A stretch of DNA of 64,000 bases from Xiphias gladius (GCF_016859285.1 NC_053417.1:19026706-19090705), one strand, 5' to 3'. Counted from the stretch's first letter, positions 23,117 through 36,289 are shown. Program-made: numbers and translations. Notes: a model not told the origin generated them from the sequence alone.

Positions 23117-26100
23117 ATGGCAGCGGATCTCGATGTGGTGAACCTGTTTTTTATTGCTGGGGGAACACTGGCTATTCCCATTCTGGCCTTTGTCGCATCC
23201 TTCCTTCTCTGGCCCTCAGCACTCATTAAAGTTTATTACTGGTAAGGTAGCTCGTTGTGTTGACCTGTCCTCCACTTTATATTTTTACTACTCGATGTGA
23301 ATTCCCTCCAGAGTGCCAGAGAAGGGGAAAAAATGATAAATCTCCTACAAATGTTTTAGAATGAATTACCTAGGACTGATTGCAAAACATACTTCAATCT
23401 GAATAAATGTAATTTGTATTCTCAGATACAGATATATACATTTTAAATGTTTTAGCCCGTTAACATCTGGTTCCCTTTAGTCTTTTCACTTATTTTTTTC
23501 TATAACGGCTTTTCCAGACCTCCACTGAAAATGTATGATGTTTACATCGAGATAAATATTGATACCCAAGACTCCATGTTTCTATGGCTGCATTATTCTT
23601 TCATATGGGAATATTCTACATGTCTTGAGTATCATGTTATCCATATTTCCCAGTTTACCTGCACAGGCTGGTTTCAAGCCGGTCTCAAAACAATACTCAC
23701 ATGCTCCTATGTACAGTGGCAAGAAAAAGTAAGTTAAAATATGGCCAGATCTTCATCTAAGTTATAATAATAAAGCGTTAAAGCGTTGTTAGTCACTTTA
23801 ATTTTCCCTCCTGTCTGTAGTGGCTGCAAAGAGTTCGCTTCCAAGGGCTATTTCAGTGTAATTGATGGGGGACAAAATCCACAGTCATGTTCTCTATAAA
23901 TATGACTGAGTTTCGGCTAAAGCCAACCTTCACCAGTCTGAGTGAGACAAATCAAGTGAGTTTCTTTTTAAGTTACAGCCTTTTCTTATTTGTGTTATTA
24001 CCCCTCTGCCGTGGCTCAGGAAACACAATGAGAGAATTTCATACCAAAAAGCCTGCAACTTTGGAAGATACCCATTTGATTTGACTTACTCAGACTGCTT
24101 AATAATATTATGATAATAATACTGCAAAAAGTTGTCTAAATTAGATGACAGAAAACGTCTTTTGTCGCCGATGTCCCAGAATGACATATAGAAGTGTTTT
24201 CAGATCCGAAGGCCCCTATTAACTGGATGACATTGTTTTAAAACCTTTCAAACAAAATCGTTGTTTAAAAATAAATCAGTTGTATGATGTGAAAGCACTG
24301 TGGTCAAGTTTTGGTTACAATAATAAACATGTGGTTAAGGACTGGATTTCATCCCCCATTGCTTACACTAACGTTGCTTTAATCTCTGTGAAGGGCTTTC
24401 TTTGGTCATGATTACAGCGAAAAATAACCCCTTCGATGTACAAATAGACGTGTGAGGGTTGTATTAAGACTGACTTGTAAAAATGTGAGACTGTCCTTTA
24501 AAAGAGTTAATGTGAACTTTATGAGCATATGCTTCGAGAAACCGCATGTCAAGTCACATCAGTTTTATTCTATAGAGCCCAAAATCATAATTTGCCTAAA
24601 CATGAAACCCTAAATGAATTATAGCAGTAACCTAAAAAATGACAATGTTGGCAACACATGCTCATAAAAAACTTGCATCCAAGCCCATTATCACTTGGCC
24701 CAAATTGGAATTCAGGTGAAGTCATGTCTCAGCGTGTCAGCTCATATATACCTGCTCCTCTACAGGTACTGGAGGAGGACTCTGGGCCTGCAGGTACGCT
24801 ACGCAGACTGTGGTGGTTATCGCTTCTGTTACTCATACAGAGGAAAGCCAGGGATGAGACCTTCCATTTTAATGCTGCATGGCTTCTCTGCTCACAAAGA
24901 CACATGGCTCACGGTTGTCAAGGTCAGAGTAACTCTGAACATTACAGTTTGTTGCTATGAACTCAAGGGACTACTTGATTTCACCTAAAGAAAGATGCTT
25001 GTGTTAAACATCAAACTTGACATTTAAAAAAAAAAAAGCAGTGATGCCAAAAATAATCACAGACTGAAAAATAAATCTTTATAATAATATAAAACCGGTG
25101 CATTTTAATATGAAATTTACCCTGTGCCTAAATAGTTTTAGTTCAGTTTGAATCTCCCTCTTGGACATGTTCACACAATTTAAAGGGATATTGTTTCAAA
25201 AACCTGATATTAACTTTTGGTTATTTTTTGTTTGTTTTTATAAGCATTCACAGATTCAGGTAGAAGATTCAAATGTCCAATAATACAAGACTCTATATTC
25301 CAGTTGTTCAAATTGGTCATTTTCAGATTTCAACTTGAGCAACTTGATTTCAAAAAATCAAGTTGCTTGTTGTTCACTCTCAATGCTCCCATAGTTTTGT
25401 TTTCAGCTGCAGCAGGCAGCTGTTTTCATTGAAAAATCTCCAGAAAGCTACTGCACAGTACTTGCTCAACACCAAACAGCAGAAAGAAACAGTTAACGAC
25501 TAGCTGGTGACCATAGTGGAGCATTTAGCAGCTAAAGTGCCAGATATTTCCCTAAGGAGTTGGTGGAGACCAAAAACAGAGCTAAAAGAGATTGAATATT
25601 GGACTTAACATTCACCAGGTGGCCACAAACACGACTCCAAATGAATGATGTCGCTCTGTATCTGCTGAATTTGTAAATAAGCAACTGTTTGCAAATAAGT
25701 TCGCCATATCAACTTAAAAGGTGATGATATGTCAATGTTGTGTTTACAACTTGTTTGTGCTACCCCCAAGTGGCTAAAAAATTAGTTATTGCATGTTTTA
25801 ATTTTACGATTAAGTGTTGTAGTTTATCTCTTCTACTGCTCTAGTATCTACCAAAACATCTGCACCTTGTGTTTGTGGACATGCCTGGCCACGAGGGAAC
25901 AACACGCACCAACACAGAGGATTATTCCATTCAGGGGCAGGTCAAACGAATCCATCAGGTACACTGAAGAGAGAGCTATTGTATGAATTGATGTCTGTAT
26001 TTGTCAGGTCCCTAAATCATTCCACTGAAAATCTTATTTTGTCCCTCATTCTCCTCAGTTTGTGGAAACCATTCGCTTGACCAGGAAACCCTTCCACCTG

Positions 26101-26282
26101 GTGGGAACCTCCATGGGGGGAAACGTAGCCGGGGTTTACGCGGCTTACTATCCCTCAGAAATCTGTAGCATGACTCTCATTTGCCCAGACGGTCAGTCAC
26201 TGTATGTGTGTGTGTGTGTGTGTGTGTGTATTTATGAGTGTGTTAGCACTGTATGTTCACACCTTGACACCCTACAAGGTTT

Positions 26283-26347
<65 letters not shown>

Positions 26348-28899
26348 AAGGTCATCAATGAGCAGTTGAGTGTTTTACAGAAAAAAAGGCTGGACCTAGA
26401 ACCCCAGACAAAAAACTAGCTAAATATTCTTTCTTCTTGTGTTTTAGGTGTGAAAGAAACGCTCAGTTAAATTACCTAGTGGTGCGAGATTATTTTAAAC
26501 CCCATCTAGGGACAGGCATTGCAAATTAGCTTAGGCTATAAACACTGTGTTATGTGGCATTGGTTCATGATATATACTGTACTTGTCGCTAAATAAATAT
26601 ACATTAAATGAATAAATTACTTGACATGACATGACCTTTATAACACACACAACACCCATTTCACCTTTCCTTAGTAGCTTGTTTTATTTTTTATGTTTAT
26701 TTATATCAGTGTGCATCATCAGAAAACACTGATTTTATCCTTCAGGTATAAGACATCCATGCGAGACCAAATTTGACAATCATCTGCAGGACCTGGAGCA
26801 CAGCAATTACACATTAAACATCCCGCTGATCCCCACTACACCGGAAGAGATGGAGGACATGTTCAGACTTTGCTCCCATGTTCGCTTTAAAATCCCTCAG
26901 CAGGTCAGGTCCACACTTGAAAATGACAGCAGTATGAACTTCACAGTGAGTGATAATCATAAAATGTGTTAAAGATTGCCAAAAGGGGTGGAGATTAATA
27001 TTCACCCTACTCAATTTTTCAAAGGTCGCTACAATTTGTGGTTGTTTAAAGGTGTTTTTTATTGTTTAGATTCTTCAAGGATTGGTAGATGTTCGGCAGC
27101 CTCACAACACATTTTACCAAGAAGGTTAGTTCACTTTGGTATGAAAAGTTTTTAGAATTTCCCATGTAAGCACACAGTGTAGTCCATGTGACATACCCGA
27201 AATTGTGTGTCTTTTCTTTTTTTTTCTTTTCTTAGTATTTATGGAGATTGTTGGTGAGAAATCCAGATATGCCTTACAGGATCACTTACATCTGATCACT
27301 GCACCTTTACAAGTGATATGGGGCAAACAAGACCAGGTAACTATGATGTTAGTTGGTGTATTAGATAAATCTGGGCCTTGTACATATGCAGCCTCAGTGT
27401 GCCTCCTTTCCCTCTTAATACATCCATTGTCGTACCTGTACAAATAACTACATTAACAAGTTGACACATCCATCTGCACTGGTTATTAGGGTAATCAGTA
27501 ATGGAGTGTTTAGAACACATTTAAGAAAGTCTGACAATCTGAAATCTCAGCATATTTCAGCCTCTTTTCAAAATATGCTGTAATTACCATGTGAAGTTTT
27601 TACTATGAAGAACATCATGGTTTCTATCATTATATCCGGGGCATGAGACAAAAGATTAGACTGAAATCATGTTGTTTTGTAGAATTAAGGTAAATTAGCG
27701 TCAAACGAGTGTTACCCCTGCCTGTTGCAACATGGAAGTAGAATAATCAAGTTTAAAGGCACAGTCCAAATACATGCAAACAATGTATCCCCAGTATTAA
27801 AAGTGACAACACAGGATTAGACCCTGCCACACTCTCAAACTGGCTGACTGGACTTAATATGGGGTGTAATGTTAAATAATAGGTTAAGTTATTGAATTTT
27901 CTGATTCTGCTGAAAATTTATTTGCGTTGCTTATTTTTGTAAACACAATAGTAAAGTTCATCATATTTCAAAAGTTATCACTCGCGATACATTGTAAGAT
28001 AGAGTTACAGGTATTTATAACTATCGTATAATGCATATAATGTACAATAAAACAGACTACTTGAGGTTACTGCTGCAAATCGAATTTCAGTGTAAACTGC
28101 TGCAAATTACTGCTTGAAATGACTTTTAGTAGCCACTTTAAGAGCTGAGCTTGTTTGACATCCTCAGTAACATCAGAAGATGGTGATGATGGAACTGAAG
28201 CTGATGAAAATAATAAATTTGATTTTAAGCGCCTCTCAGGTAGAAGGAAAAATTACCAATATTAAACTGTTCTGAAACACTGCAAGCAAGATGTGTTGTC
28301 AAAAAGTACTTTCTCTCATTCATAATGCTAACAACCTTATTACCATTATGACTTATATATATTTTTTAAAAATCAGAATTGCAGATAAAAACCAAACTTC
28401 AGGTTTTCAGGCAACTTCCACACTTTTTGAGGTCCATCCCTATGTGGGCCCTGGGTACTGAGGTCCACTATTCCCCTTACTACCACACCCTTGATGATGT
28501 TCCACTAATACAGTGACTCGCCAAAGCCTGTATAAATACAAAAGTGATTACCAGGGGGCTTTGGCATTCAAACTAACCTTAAGATTCATATGGCTGTATA
28601 TGGACTTGTAACCTGAAGCGGGTGGCTCAGGTTTCTCTAGCTGCTCAGTAAATGTCTGAATAGAAAAACTTCAGTATCATACCTACATAGCCATGATAAT
28701 TATCCCCTATTTTTTCCAGGTGGTGGATGTCTCTGGAGCGACAGTCATTGCAGAGGTGTTGCCTGGATGCAGAGTGGACCTGCTGGAGAACTGTGGCCAC
28801 TCTGTGGTGATGGAGCGGCCCTGTCGGACTGCCAAACTCATCCTGGAGTTCATCATTTTACAGCAAGACGCCAGGGGTTGCACAAAGAAATCTTCCTGA
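23117..28899 (+). CDS. abhd6: Monoacylglycerol lipase ABHD6
   Basis: Exons: 23117-23241, 24766-24922, 25845-25958, 26059-26191, 26746-26903, 27070-27124, 27236-27336, 28720-28899; 340 aa against 337 in human. ABHD6 hydrolyses 2-arachidonoylglycerol and other monoacylglycerols or lysolipids at the cytosolic face of membranes. The N-terminus is a membrane anchor (about aa 8-38, FFIAGGTLAIPILAFVASFL). The alpha/beta-hydrolase fold follows: HGFSAHKD (oxyanion region), the nucleophile elbow GTSMGG with S150, D280 in WGKQDQV and H308 in NCGHSVV. These match human S148, D278 and H306, so the enzyme should be active. The ATG has a good context (GCAGCC before it). The donor of exon 4 is followed at once by TG repeats. 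The 3' end is very close to the kctd6 first exon. Confidence 0.97.
23665..24515. mobile_element. Long inverted-repeat MITE-like element, copy A2
   Basis: In abhd6 intron 1. GGGGGACAAAATCCACAGTC at about 23868-23887 matches the inner terminus of copies A1 and A3, and ACTGGATTTCATCCCCCATT (about 24341-24360) is the partner. Outer arms are weaker: TTTCAAGCCGGTCTCAAAAC near 23671 and TTAAGACTGACTTGTAAAAA near 24464. No coding capacity. Confidence 0.65.
25360..25790. repeat. Dispersed repeat, family D copy
   Basis: In abhd6 intron 2. It shares GGTGGAGACCAAAAACAGAG with the copy at 46500-46905 (ywhab intron 2), plus the surrounding words AGTGGAGCATTTAGCA, GATATTTCCCT and AAGTGGC at the end. Both copies lie in the same orientation. 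Class not identified. Confidence 0.6.
26207..26346 (+). repeat. Two TG microsatellites in abhd6 intron 4
   Basis: Pure TG runs at about 26207-26229 and 26284-26344, separated by about 55 bases. The first begins about 15 bases after the exon 4 donor at 26192. Open frames across them, rich in Cys-Val, are artefacts. Confidence 0.9.
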
Positions 28900-29096
28900 A
28901 CAAAAGACTTTTAATCATTTCCATCCGTTGTAATGCTTCATCTGCTCCTTATATGTGACATGCATATGTACACATATGTCCACACTTTTAAAAATGTACA
29001 TCAGGGCAGTAGGCAAGGTTCCTACAATAGTGTTGCAGCATTTCATAGATGTTAAAATAAGTCGCATTTAATTTCTGATGTAAACTGGATCGTCAT

Positions 29097-29102
29097 AATA
29101 AA
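29097..29102 (+). terminator. abhd6: Polyadenylation signal, abhd6
   Basis: AATAAA 198 bases after the abhd6 stop codon. The next gene's CpG/CCT-rich leader begins only tens of bases later. Confidence 0.65.
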
Positions 29103-29159
29103 AGTCCCGTGCATGTATATATGTGCAGATGTGTGAATGGATCTATTCATGCAAAGGTG

Positions 29160-29397
29160 ACTGTGGTTGCAGCAGGACCTCCTCCTCCTCCTCCTCCTCC
29201 TCCTCCCCCTCCCCCTCCTCCCCCTCCTCCTTCCTTGTGTGCGCAGTCTTGCTGCATCCTGGATCCGAGCACAGCTGTCCGGTGCTACCAGCGCCAAACA
29301 TCAATGACTATCTGAGGGTACCGTTAAATGCCAACCGCAGGCCGCTGTTACAGGACCAAAAGAAAAAAAAAATTCGAGAAGGGAAGAAAGAAGGCAG
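29160..29397 (+). promoter_or_regulatory. kctd6: Presumed kctd6 promoter and first non-coding exon
   Basis: A CCT-repeat block (29178-29231) is followed by a GC-richer stretch ending in a donor GGCAG|GTAACG at 29398. The next recognised exon opens at 31023 after a T-rich CCCACAG acceptor and carries the kctd6 ATG. The exact start site is unknown. Confidence 0.45.
29178..29233 (+). repeat. CCT/CCCCT polypyrimidine tract
   Basis: About nine CCT units followed by CCCCT-type units. A homopyrimidine strand of this length at a promoter can form triplex (H-) DNA. The poly-Pro or poly-Ser frames across it are not genes. Confidence 0.85.
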
Positions 29398-30079
29398 GTA
29401 ACGCTTTTTTTTTTTTTTTTTTTAAAGTCTACTTTACTTCCAGGTAGTCTAATTAAGATCCCGGCGTTAAGCTTAGTAGGAACAGCAGCTAACATTGATG
29501 TCTTAGACTGCTAGCTGGTTTAGCATGCTAGTTAGCGAGTAAATTGCACTGAGCTAGCAGGCTAAGATAAACACTTCCAGTGTGGTTTCTCCATTGTATT
29601 TCACGCTACATACCTCAATTCATCCAAGCTGGATTCACAACTAAATAACGTCGACCTTTAAAAATGCGGTTTTTTTGCTTTTTAGCCAGCTTGCTTCGCA
29701 TCAGAAAATGAAATGCACTGAGCCTGGAGGCTACTATGAACACTAGCGATCAAACGAACATTAGCTGGCTTCAAACAACACTCAGTAGAGTCCCACTGTT
29801 GCTGTCTGACTGAGTAACTTACAAAACGCAAGTCAGTGGGTTTGCGTTCATTGAATAGCGCTAGGTTTCATTTTCACTGAAGAAGCAGTATTCATGATTT
29901 CTGCTCCTGAGTCCTGACCAATAAACGTGGTGTCTCAAACACACACTAGGTTCGACGTAAATTCTCAACCATGGAAACAAAAATTGACAAAATAATCTAA
30001 TTTAGTAGCTGCTCTGGAGCCTTAAATCATATTACATTATCTCCAACATCAGGTAGTTTGCTCCTTGTAAGGGAAATGC

Positions 30080-30780
30080 TGATGTTCACGTTTGCTTAAT
30101 TGGCAACTATTTTGATAAATAAATTAATCAGTTGAGTCCTTTTTCAAAAAAAAGAAAAACTGTGAAATATTTGCTGTTTCCAGCCTCATAAATGTTTGGA
30201 TCTGATTCAGTTCTTTCTTGTACATGACAGTGAACTGAATATTTTCAGGTTTTCATACTGTTGTTTGTACAAAACAAGACATTTTAAGATGTTATGTTGG
30301 GCTGGCGGAAATTATAACAAGCATTTTTTTTTTTTTTTTTTTACTATTACTATTTTACTATTACTATTAAATTACTTATAATTATTAAAAAATAGATTAG
30401 CCCTAACTTAAAGGACTTCAAGCCCATATTGACATAAAAGTTGAGGTTCAGAGGTATTATCAGTTAACTAGTCAGTTATTTCCTCAGTTAATCCTTTTAT
30501 CAATAAAAAGTCAGAAATGCCTGTTAAAATCTCTAGAGCACTATGTGATGTCCTCATATGCCTGTTTTTTGTTTTCTGACCAACAGTCCATATCTCAAAG
30601 ATAATCAGTTTCCCATCATGAACAATAATTAAAAACATAAAATCTTCACATTTGAGAAGCCTGAACTAACTAATGTTGGCACTTTGGCTTAAAAAAATGA
30701 CAAACAATAATTTGATTGTCAAAATAGTGGCTAACATTGCATTTTGCTGCTTTAACCCAGTCTAGAGTTGCAAATAATCT
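30080..30780. mobile_element. Family C MITE-like copies in kctd6 intron 1
   Basis: About 30430-30780 carries GTCCTCATATGCCTGTTTTT, TGACCAACAGTCCATATCTC, CTTCACATTTGAGAAGCCTG and GATTGTCAAAATAGTGGC, the same order of words as the copies at 21958 and 38600. About 30082-30190 (GGCAACTATTTTGATAAATA) looks like a fragment of another copy. Confidence 0.55.
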
Positions 30781-31097
30781 AACTCATATTACATGATTTG
30801 GAATAACATAACTCACAAATGCTTGAATATAGTATGTTTATTCAATACACAAAGCTTCCCGGTGGAGCATTACTTATGTAACACACAGACACACATACAT
30901 AGAGGTACCGCAAGCTCTTATCTCTACGGAAAAACACATGATTTGACTGTGTCCCTCATATTCTGCATGACTTTGTTACAGTTCATATTAATGTGACTGT
31001 TTTATTTTTTTTCTTCCCACAGGTAAAATTGAAGTAAACCAAATCATATCTGTTCCCTCTCCATTTTGGTTCTGACCACGTGGTTATTGTTCTACAA

Positions 31098-32501
31098 ATG
31101 GATAATGGAGACTGGGGCCATAGGGTAAGAGATGGATAGAATTCAGTCTAGAGTAAAAGCAATTTCAGGTGTTTCTGATAAAGAAAATTTTGTTTAAATT
31201 TTAATGTGAGATTCACTCAGTTATCAGTTTAGCTTACACCTAGCTAAAACTAATGCAGTAAGAAATGAATATCATATATGTCAAATTGTTTAAAATTGCA
31301 GCAACTTTTCGTAACTGTGTCACCCACTCCTTAAACAGAGGCTCTGTCCTCCAATTCCTGAGAATAATTTGCTATCCAATCAATATTGCTTTTGAGTTTG
31401 GGATTGTATAGGCCTTACCCTAAAATCTTTTGAAATTGTTGAAACTCTCTTAGAGAGCCGTTGATTCGACCAGGATGTAGTTGTGGTTCTTTTGAATTGC
31501 GTTGCGTATAAAGAGTGTTTCTAATATTTAGTCTGCCCTTACTGATATACTTAGATAGTGAGGATAAAATATTAGAAATACTTCTCACTATAATGCAACA
31601 CAGTTCACCAGCACAGCAACACAAACTACAGGATTTATTGCAGGGCTGTTGTGTTAGACCGCATTCGCTGTAGCTAGGTGTACCTAATAAACGGACAGTT
31701 GAAATTCACACTGTTCATGTTATCATCTACAGCTGCAGTATGCAAATCCTGACTTACTTAAACTTCACAAAGACATGTGATTCTTAATTTGTTCTCTGCT
31801 CCGTTTTCCACTAGATGACTACTCCTGTTACCTTGAACGTGGGAGGCCACCTGTACACCACCAGTTTATCCACCCTGCAGCGCTATCCAGACTCCATGCT
31901 GGGGGCCATGTTCAGGGGAGATTTCCCCACAACTCGCGATTCTCAAGGGAATTATTTCATCGATCGTGATGGCACACTCTTCCGGTACATCTTGAACTTC
32001 CTGCGGACGTCTGAGCTCACCCTCCCCGTGGATTTCACAGAGACAGACCTCCTGAGGAAAGAGGCGGACTTCTACCAGATTGAACCTTTGATTCAGTGCC
32101 TTAACGATCCCAAGCCGCTGTACCCTCCTGACATCTTCGAGCAGGTCGTGGAGCTCTCTAGCACTCGGAAACTGTCGAAATACTCCAACCCAGTCGCTGT
32201 TATCATCACACAGCTAACCATAACTACGAAGGTTCACGCCCTGCTGGAAGGTATTTCCAACAACTTCACCAAGTGGAACAAACACATGATGGACACCAGA
32301 GACTGCCAGGTGTCGTTCACCTTCGGGCCATGTGACTATCATCAGGAGGTGTCCTTAAGAGTTCACCTCATGGACTACATTATGAAACAGGGCTTCACCA
32401 TCAGGAACACGCGTGTGCATCACATGAGTGAGCGCGCAAACGAAAACACGGTGGAGCATCACTGGACTTTCTGTAGACCAGCTCATAAAGTTGAAGACTG
32501 A
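31098..32501 (+). CDS. kctd6: KCTD6, BTB-domain adaptor of cullin-3 ubiquitin ligase
   Basis: Two coding exons, 31098-31124 (MDNGDWGHR) and 31815-32501, joined at AGG|gtaaga and ccactag|ATG; 237 aa, the same as human. KCTD6 is cytosolic: its BTB/T1 domain (about aa 12-112, TLNVGGHLYTTSLSTLQRYP to YQIEPLIQCL) forms oligomers that bind CUL3, and the C-terminal domain recruits substrates such as small ankyrin-1 and HDAC1, the latter damping Hedgehog signalling. The C-terminal half is nearly unchanged from human (NPVAVIITQLTITTKVH, VRNT-like IRNTRVHHMSERANENTVEH). The long second exon has its own ATG, but the first-exon ATG restores the conserved N-terminus. Confidence 0.97.
31228..31690. mobile_element. 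Foldback repeat, family B copy, in kctd6 intron
   Basis: Left end ACACCTAGCTAAAACTAATG (about 31237) and right end GTAGCTAGGTGTACCTAATA (about 31669) are inverted copies of each other. The centre also folds: GAGTGTTTCTAATATTTAGT near 31513 against AAAATATTAGAAATACTTCT near 31565. The whole fits between the two coding exons of kctd6. Confidence 0.75.
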
Positions 32502-32663
32502 GTTGCAGCACAGTTGTTGTGGGTGACATTTGTCTTGTATGTTACACAAATCATCATCAAAAAAAGAACAAGTTTGACCTCTAATAATAAGGATATTGTT
32601 TTCTTATTTTGATCAATGTGTAACAGCGCACAAACTTCAAAGTCCAGACATTGGCATAAAAAC

Positions 32664-32669
32664 AATAAA
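32664..32669 (+). terminator. kctd6: Polyadenylation signal, kctd6
   Basis: AATAAA 163 bases after the stop codon. Confidence 0.65.
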
Positions 32670-33179
32670 AATGTGAATTCTTACAACAAAGTGTTGTCAT
32701 AGTATAACACTTGGTTACAGTATTTGACATTTCTTGAAAAAGGAATACTTCTTTGATGTTACAAAGCAAAAACAGCATTTTTTATGAGGCAGAAAGTCCC
32801 TATAGTTATGATTTTATTCATTTAGGGATACTATATTATACCCCAGTGATGCTAACAATGTGGGTACATTGATTTTTACAGGAATAATTGGGATTTAATG
32901 CGGTGTCAATGCCTGCATGTGTTTATCCCAAAGTCAGTGAAGTAGTTGTGAACAGGTAATAAAAGTAGTTGTGAACAGGTAGCCATGATTTGAGACTATA
33001 TGCCTGCATATTGTATCAAATCTACATCTTAACATGCATTAATATAAATTAAGACCACAATTTGGGAGGAAAAATCAAAAAGAAGTGATTTTAAAAGCTG
33101 TCTTGGTCACAATTTATGTCACATTCTGGACTACAGACACTGAACAAAGAACTTCAATGGATCCCAAGGTGTCAGGAGT

Positions 33180-33210
<31 letters not shown>

Positions 33211-33347
33211 AAATTATAATTAACTTTAGAACAATTTCTTTCTGGTGAGTTGACAATAGATCTTAAAGTTAGTCTCTTAGCTTTCTATTATCTTTGTGAA
33301 CGGTACTTTTTCTGAAGACCCTGGTAGTTGTTGCATGTATCTGACTG

Positions 33348-33348
<1 letters not shown>

Positions 33349-33412
<64 letters not shown>

Positions 33413-33450
33413 CACATATGCGTATATATGTATACAGAAATATATATATG
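33349..33450 (+). repeat. Compound TG/TA microsatellite
   Basis: About 27 TG units followed by TATATATATACACATATGCG and related alternating purine-pyrimidine sequence, a tract capable of Z-DNA or slippage. Confidence 0.9.
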
Positions 33451-35682
33451 TATGGGTGTGTGTATTTTCTGTGTGTGCTTTGCAGTATGACGTCATACTG
33501 TTACACTTGAGAACTCAAATCAACAGTGATGTGTTTGGTCATGGCCCAGCCAAAATAAACCCATTTGTGTATTTGTCAGTCGTTAAATTTTGCTTTATGG
33601 CCAAACCTTTCATCTTAATTTCATGAAATGTTGCGCTACAGCTCATACAGTGTTTCAGCTATTCTAACATCCAAACGCTTCAAAGCTCCTTACAGCTATA
33701 TGAACTCAAGTTCAGAAAAAAGTTCAGAGCTTCTCGGGGTGAAACTTACTTTTTAAAATTTTTTTTTTAATCAGTATCTGTCTGAATAACACAATGCTAA
33801 AGTTAGCTTTCAATTCGCAGCTTCCAGGTTGGCAGTTAAGGGAAACTTAAGTTACAATATTGAGCAACCGATTCTCTGTTTTTGGCAACTCTTATTGCTG
33901 TGAAAGGGTGTTAATCATCGTAGTTAAAGCCTTAACACTGTTTAAAACCCACTTCCAGATTTGTGAAAACTTTATTTTGTTTGTGAAAACAGAAAAAAGG
34001 GCGATTTCACCACTCTTTCTCCTTTCCAGACCAGGACTAGATCAAAAACCTGGTCTGTCTGAAACCCTTTCACATCAAGTGGTGTAAAAGGGTCAAGAGG
34101 ACCGGTCGCTCAGTGCTGTAAGTTTCCCTTAAACAGTTGCGGTAAGTTTCCCTTCAACAGTTGAATTGGCAGCTGCGAATCGGAAGCTAATTTAAGTGTC
34201 GTCCGAGTAATGCAACATAAGCTTTCACTATTTGGAACAAAATCTTTTCTGGCAAAGGTACATAAGTTACATTTATTATGGTGATACAAATGGAGCACCC
34301 CATGTCTTACATATGCCGTGCTGCCAGTTGGACTACCTCCTGCTACTTACTTTCCACCACTTACTGCTGAAAAGCACAAATTAAAAATGGCAGCTACTGT
34401 TGTTTTCAATAATGTTTTGTGCTAGAAAGTTCATTTCTTTGAGTAAATTGAATGCTGGGAACAAAATGTTTTCGTAATTGCAGTTTTAATCATTCATTGG
34501 TTGGAAATAATGTGTGTGTTTGTGGTAGTACTTAGAGGTCACTGAAAGACTTTGCTAACTTGTTGAACTAGTTTGTCACATACCCTTACTTTATAATTGT
34601 TTTTCTTTTGTTATGCCAGTGCAACCCTAAGGAATAATTTGATTTCCACCCAGTGACCTACTTTGTAGATTATTTATTAAATTTCAGTAGAGAAGACATT
34701 ACGAAAGAAACATGCTGAAATGTGATTCATTTTATTGATTCATTTGATTATATTTTAGTGTGTTAATTACAATACACAATGTATTGGTACCCGTCACGTT
34801 AGTAATTTGAAAGACACGAAAAACTGAAGAAAAAAAAGGTTCACATAAGAAACAGGAAAATATTGTATTAATGTTTCCACAATGTTTCTACAGAAAACTG
34901 CAGATCTCCTCTTGTATATAAAGGGCAATGTAATGCCAGGGTTCTTTGTTTTTTTTTTGGCCTTCCAGAAGTAGGAGATACAAAGAAAAACCCACAGCAA
35001 AGTTTCAGTCTTATGGAAAGTGCTGTTTCCATCAGCTGTAGACCTTATTTGTATGGATAAATTGTAGTTGGTGCCTGGGTTTCAGTGAGGAGCATCGTGC
35101 ATTACAAGGATGTCACTCACTGGGTTAAAGAAAGCGCACCCAGATGTTGGACTTGAGCCCCCGTCGTCCATCACAGACTACACTGTCCAACTAAAGAGAA
35201 TCAAAACTGACCACAAAGACTGTACATTTTGCTGTATCAGTACTTAACCAGTGGTCATTTATTTATTCATAAACTTTCAAGGAGGAAATAACATGCTGCG
35301 CGGACCATTATTCCTGTCTCGTTTAAATTTATACTGTTTCTGTCATCTTACTTATGCAGAAGAAAGGCCAGAATGTCTCCAGAACCCCTTTTATTTTAAA
35401 TTCTATATTTATAAATATATTCAGAAATCATTTTTCTCACTTTTAAAATGCTAATAATTCACTAATGTTTGCATAGCAAAAAAAATTGTAAGGACAAAAC
35501 TATCCACGGTATATGACCTTTACACCCCCGTTTAGCTGTTTTCTTTTTGCACTAATCTTAGAGTGTTTATTGGTGTTATGATTATACCGTAACTCACATT
35601 TGAACACATTGTCTGAATCAACATGCACACTCATACCATAACACACACACACACACACACATACACACACAGCGTTGACCTT

Positions 35683-35880
35683 GGTCACTTTTGGGGACAG
35701 AACTTAGACTTGTATTCATTTCCTGGAGACCTACCCTAGTCCTAACGATAACTACTACTTGCCTAACCCTAACCTGAAACACTTTTCCCCACTGGCGGAC
35801 ACAGCTTTTGTCCCCAACTGGGCAAGACGTCCCATTTAACTGGTCAGTAGTCTGAAATTTGTCCCCAAAAGTAGCCTATG
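35683..35880. mobile_element. Short element with TTTTGGGGACA / TGTCCCCAAAA inverted ends
   Basis: Left end CACTTTTGGGGACAG (about 35685) and right end TTGTCCCCAAAAGTAG (about 35859) are inverted repeats; the body contains CCTAACCCTAACCTG. About 190 bp, flanked on both sides by AC repeats. Matches the shape of a MITE. Confidence 0.6.
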
Positions 35881-36289
35881 GCACACAGACACACACACAA
35901 ACACATCACAGCCGGATGTTATGCTGCATTCATGAATTTCGGCAGAAGCGCAAGGTAAAAAAAACCTTATTCCTACTTGGGTCGTTCGGGCCTTATTCTA
36001 AGGTGGTTAGTCCTGTCGCTAACCTTGTAGCCAAAGGGGATAATCAGACTAAATTTCGTATTTGTAGCAGGTTGTTACCAAGTGAAACCAGAAACAAACA
36101 AGTAGTTTATATCTCCAATACAGGTAGCTGAATCGAGTGTATTATTATGAAAACTGGACGTGTTTATTTTTTTTTTTGTTTGTTCGTTTGTTTTTCATCA
36201 AATCGGACACATCTTCTGCGTCAAACTCCCTTTATCCCCGAATCTGAATTACAAGGCGGAGGCTGACGTTCATGAAATTTTTTTTCCCC

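Noticed and set aside
26204-26419. Cys-Val-rich open frames
   Set aside because: Translation of TG microsatellites inside an abhd6 intron.
29109-29401. Poly-proline and poly-serine frames
   Set aside because: Translation of the CCT repeat in the kctd6 leader; no initiation context or conserved domain.
33296-33626. Three overlapping Cys-Val and Tyr-Ile-rich frames
   Set aside because: Products of the TG/TA microsatellite, with no conserved part.
35760-35790. Telomere-like CCTAACCCTAACC
   Set aside because: Only about two units, inside a small inverted-end element that carries this word; not an interstitial telomere.
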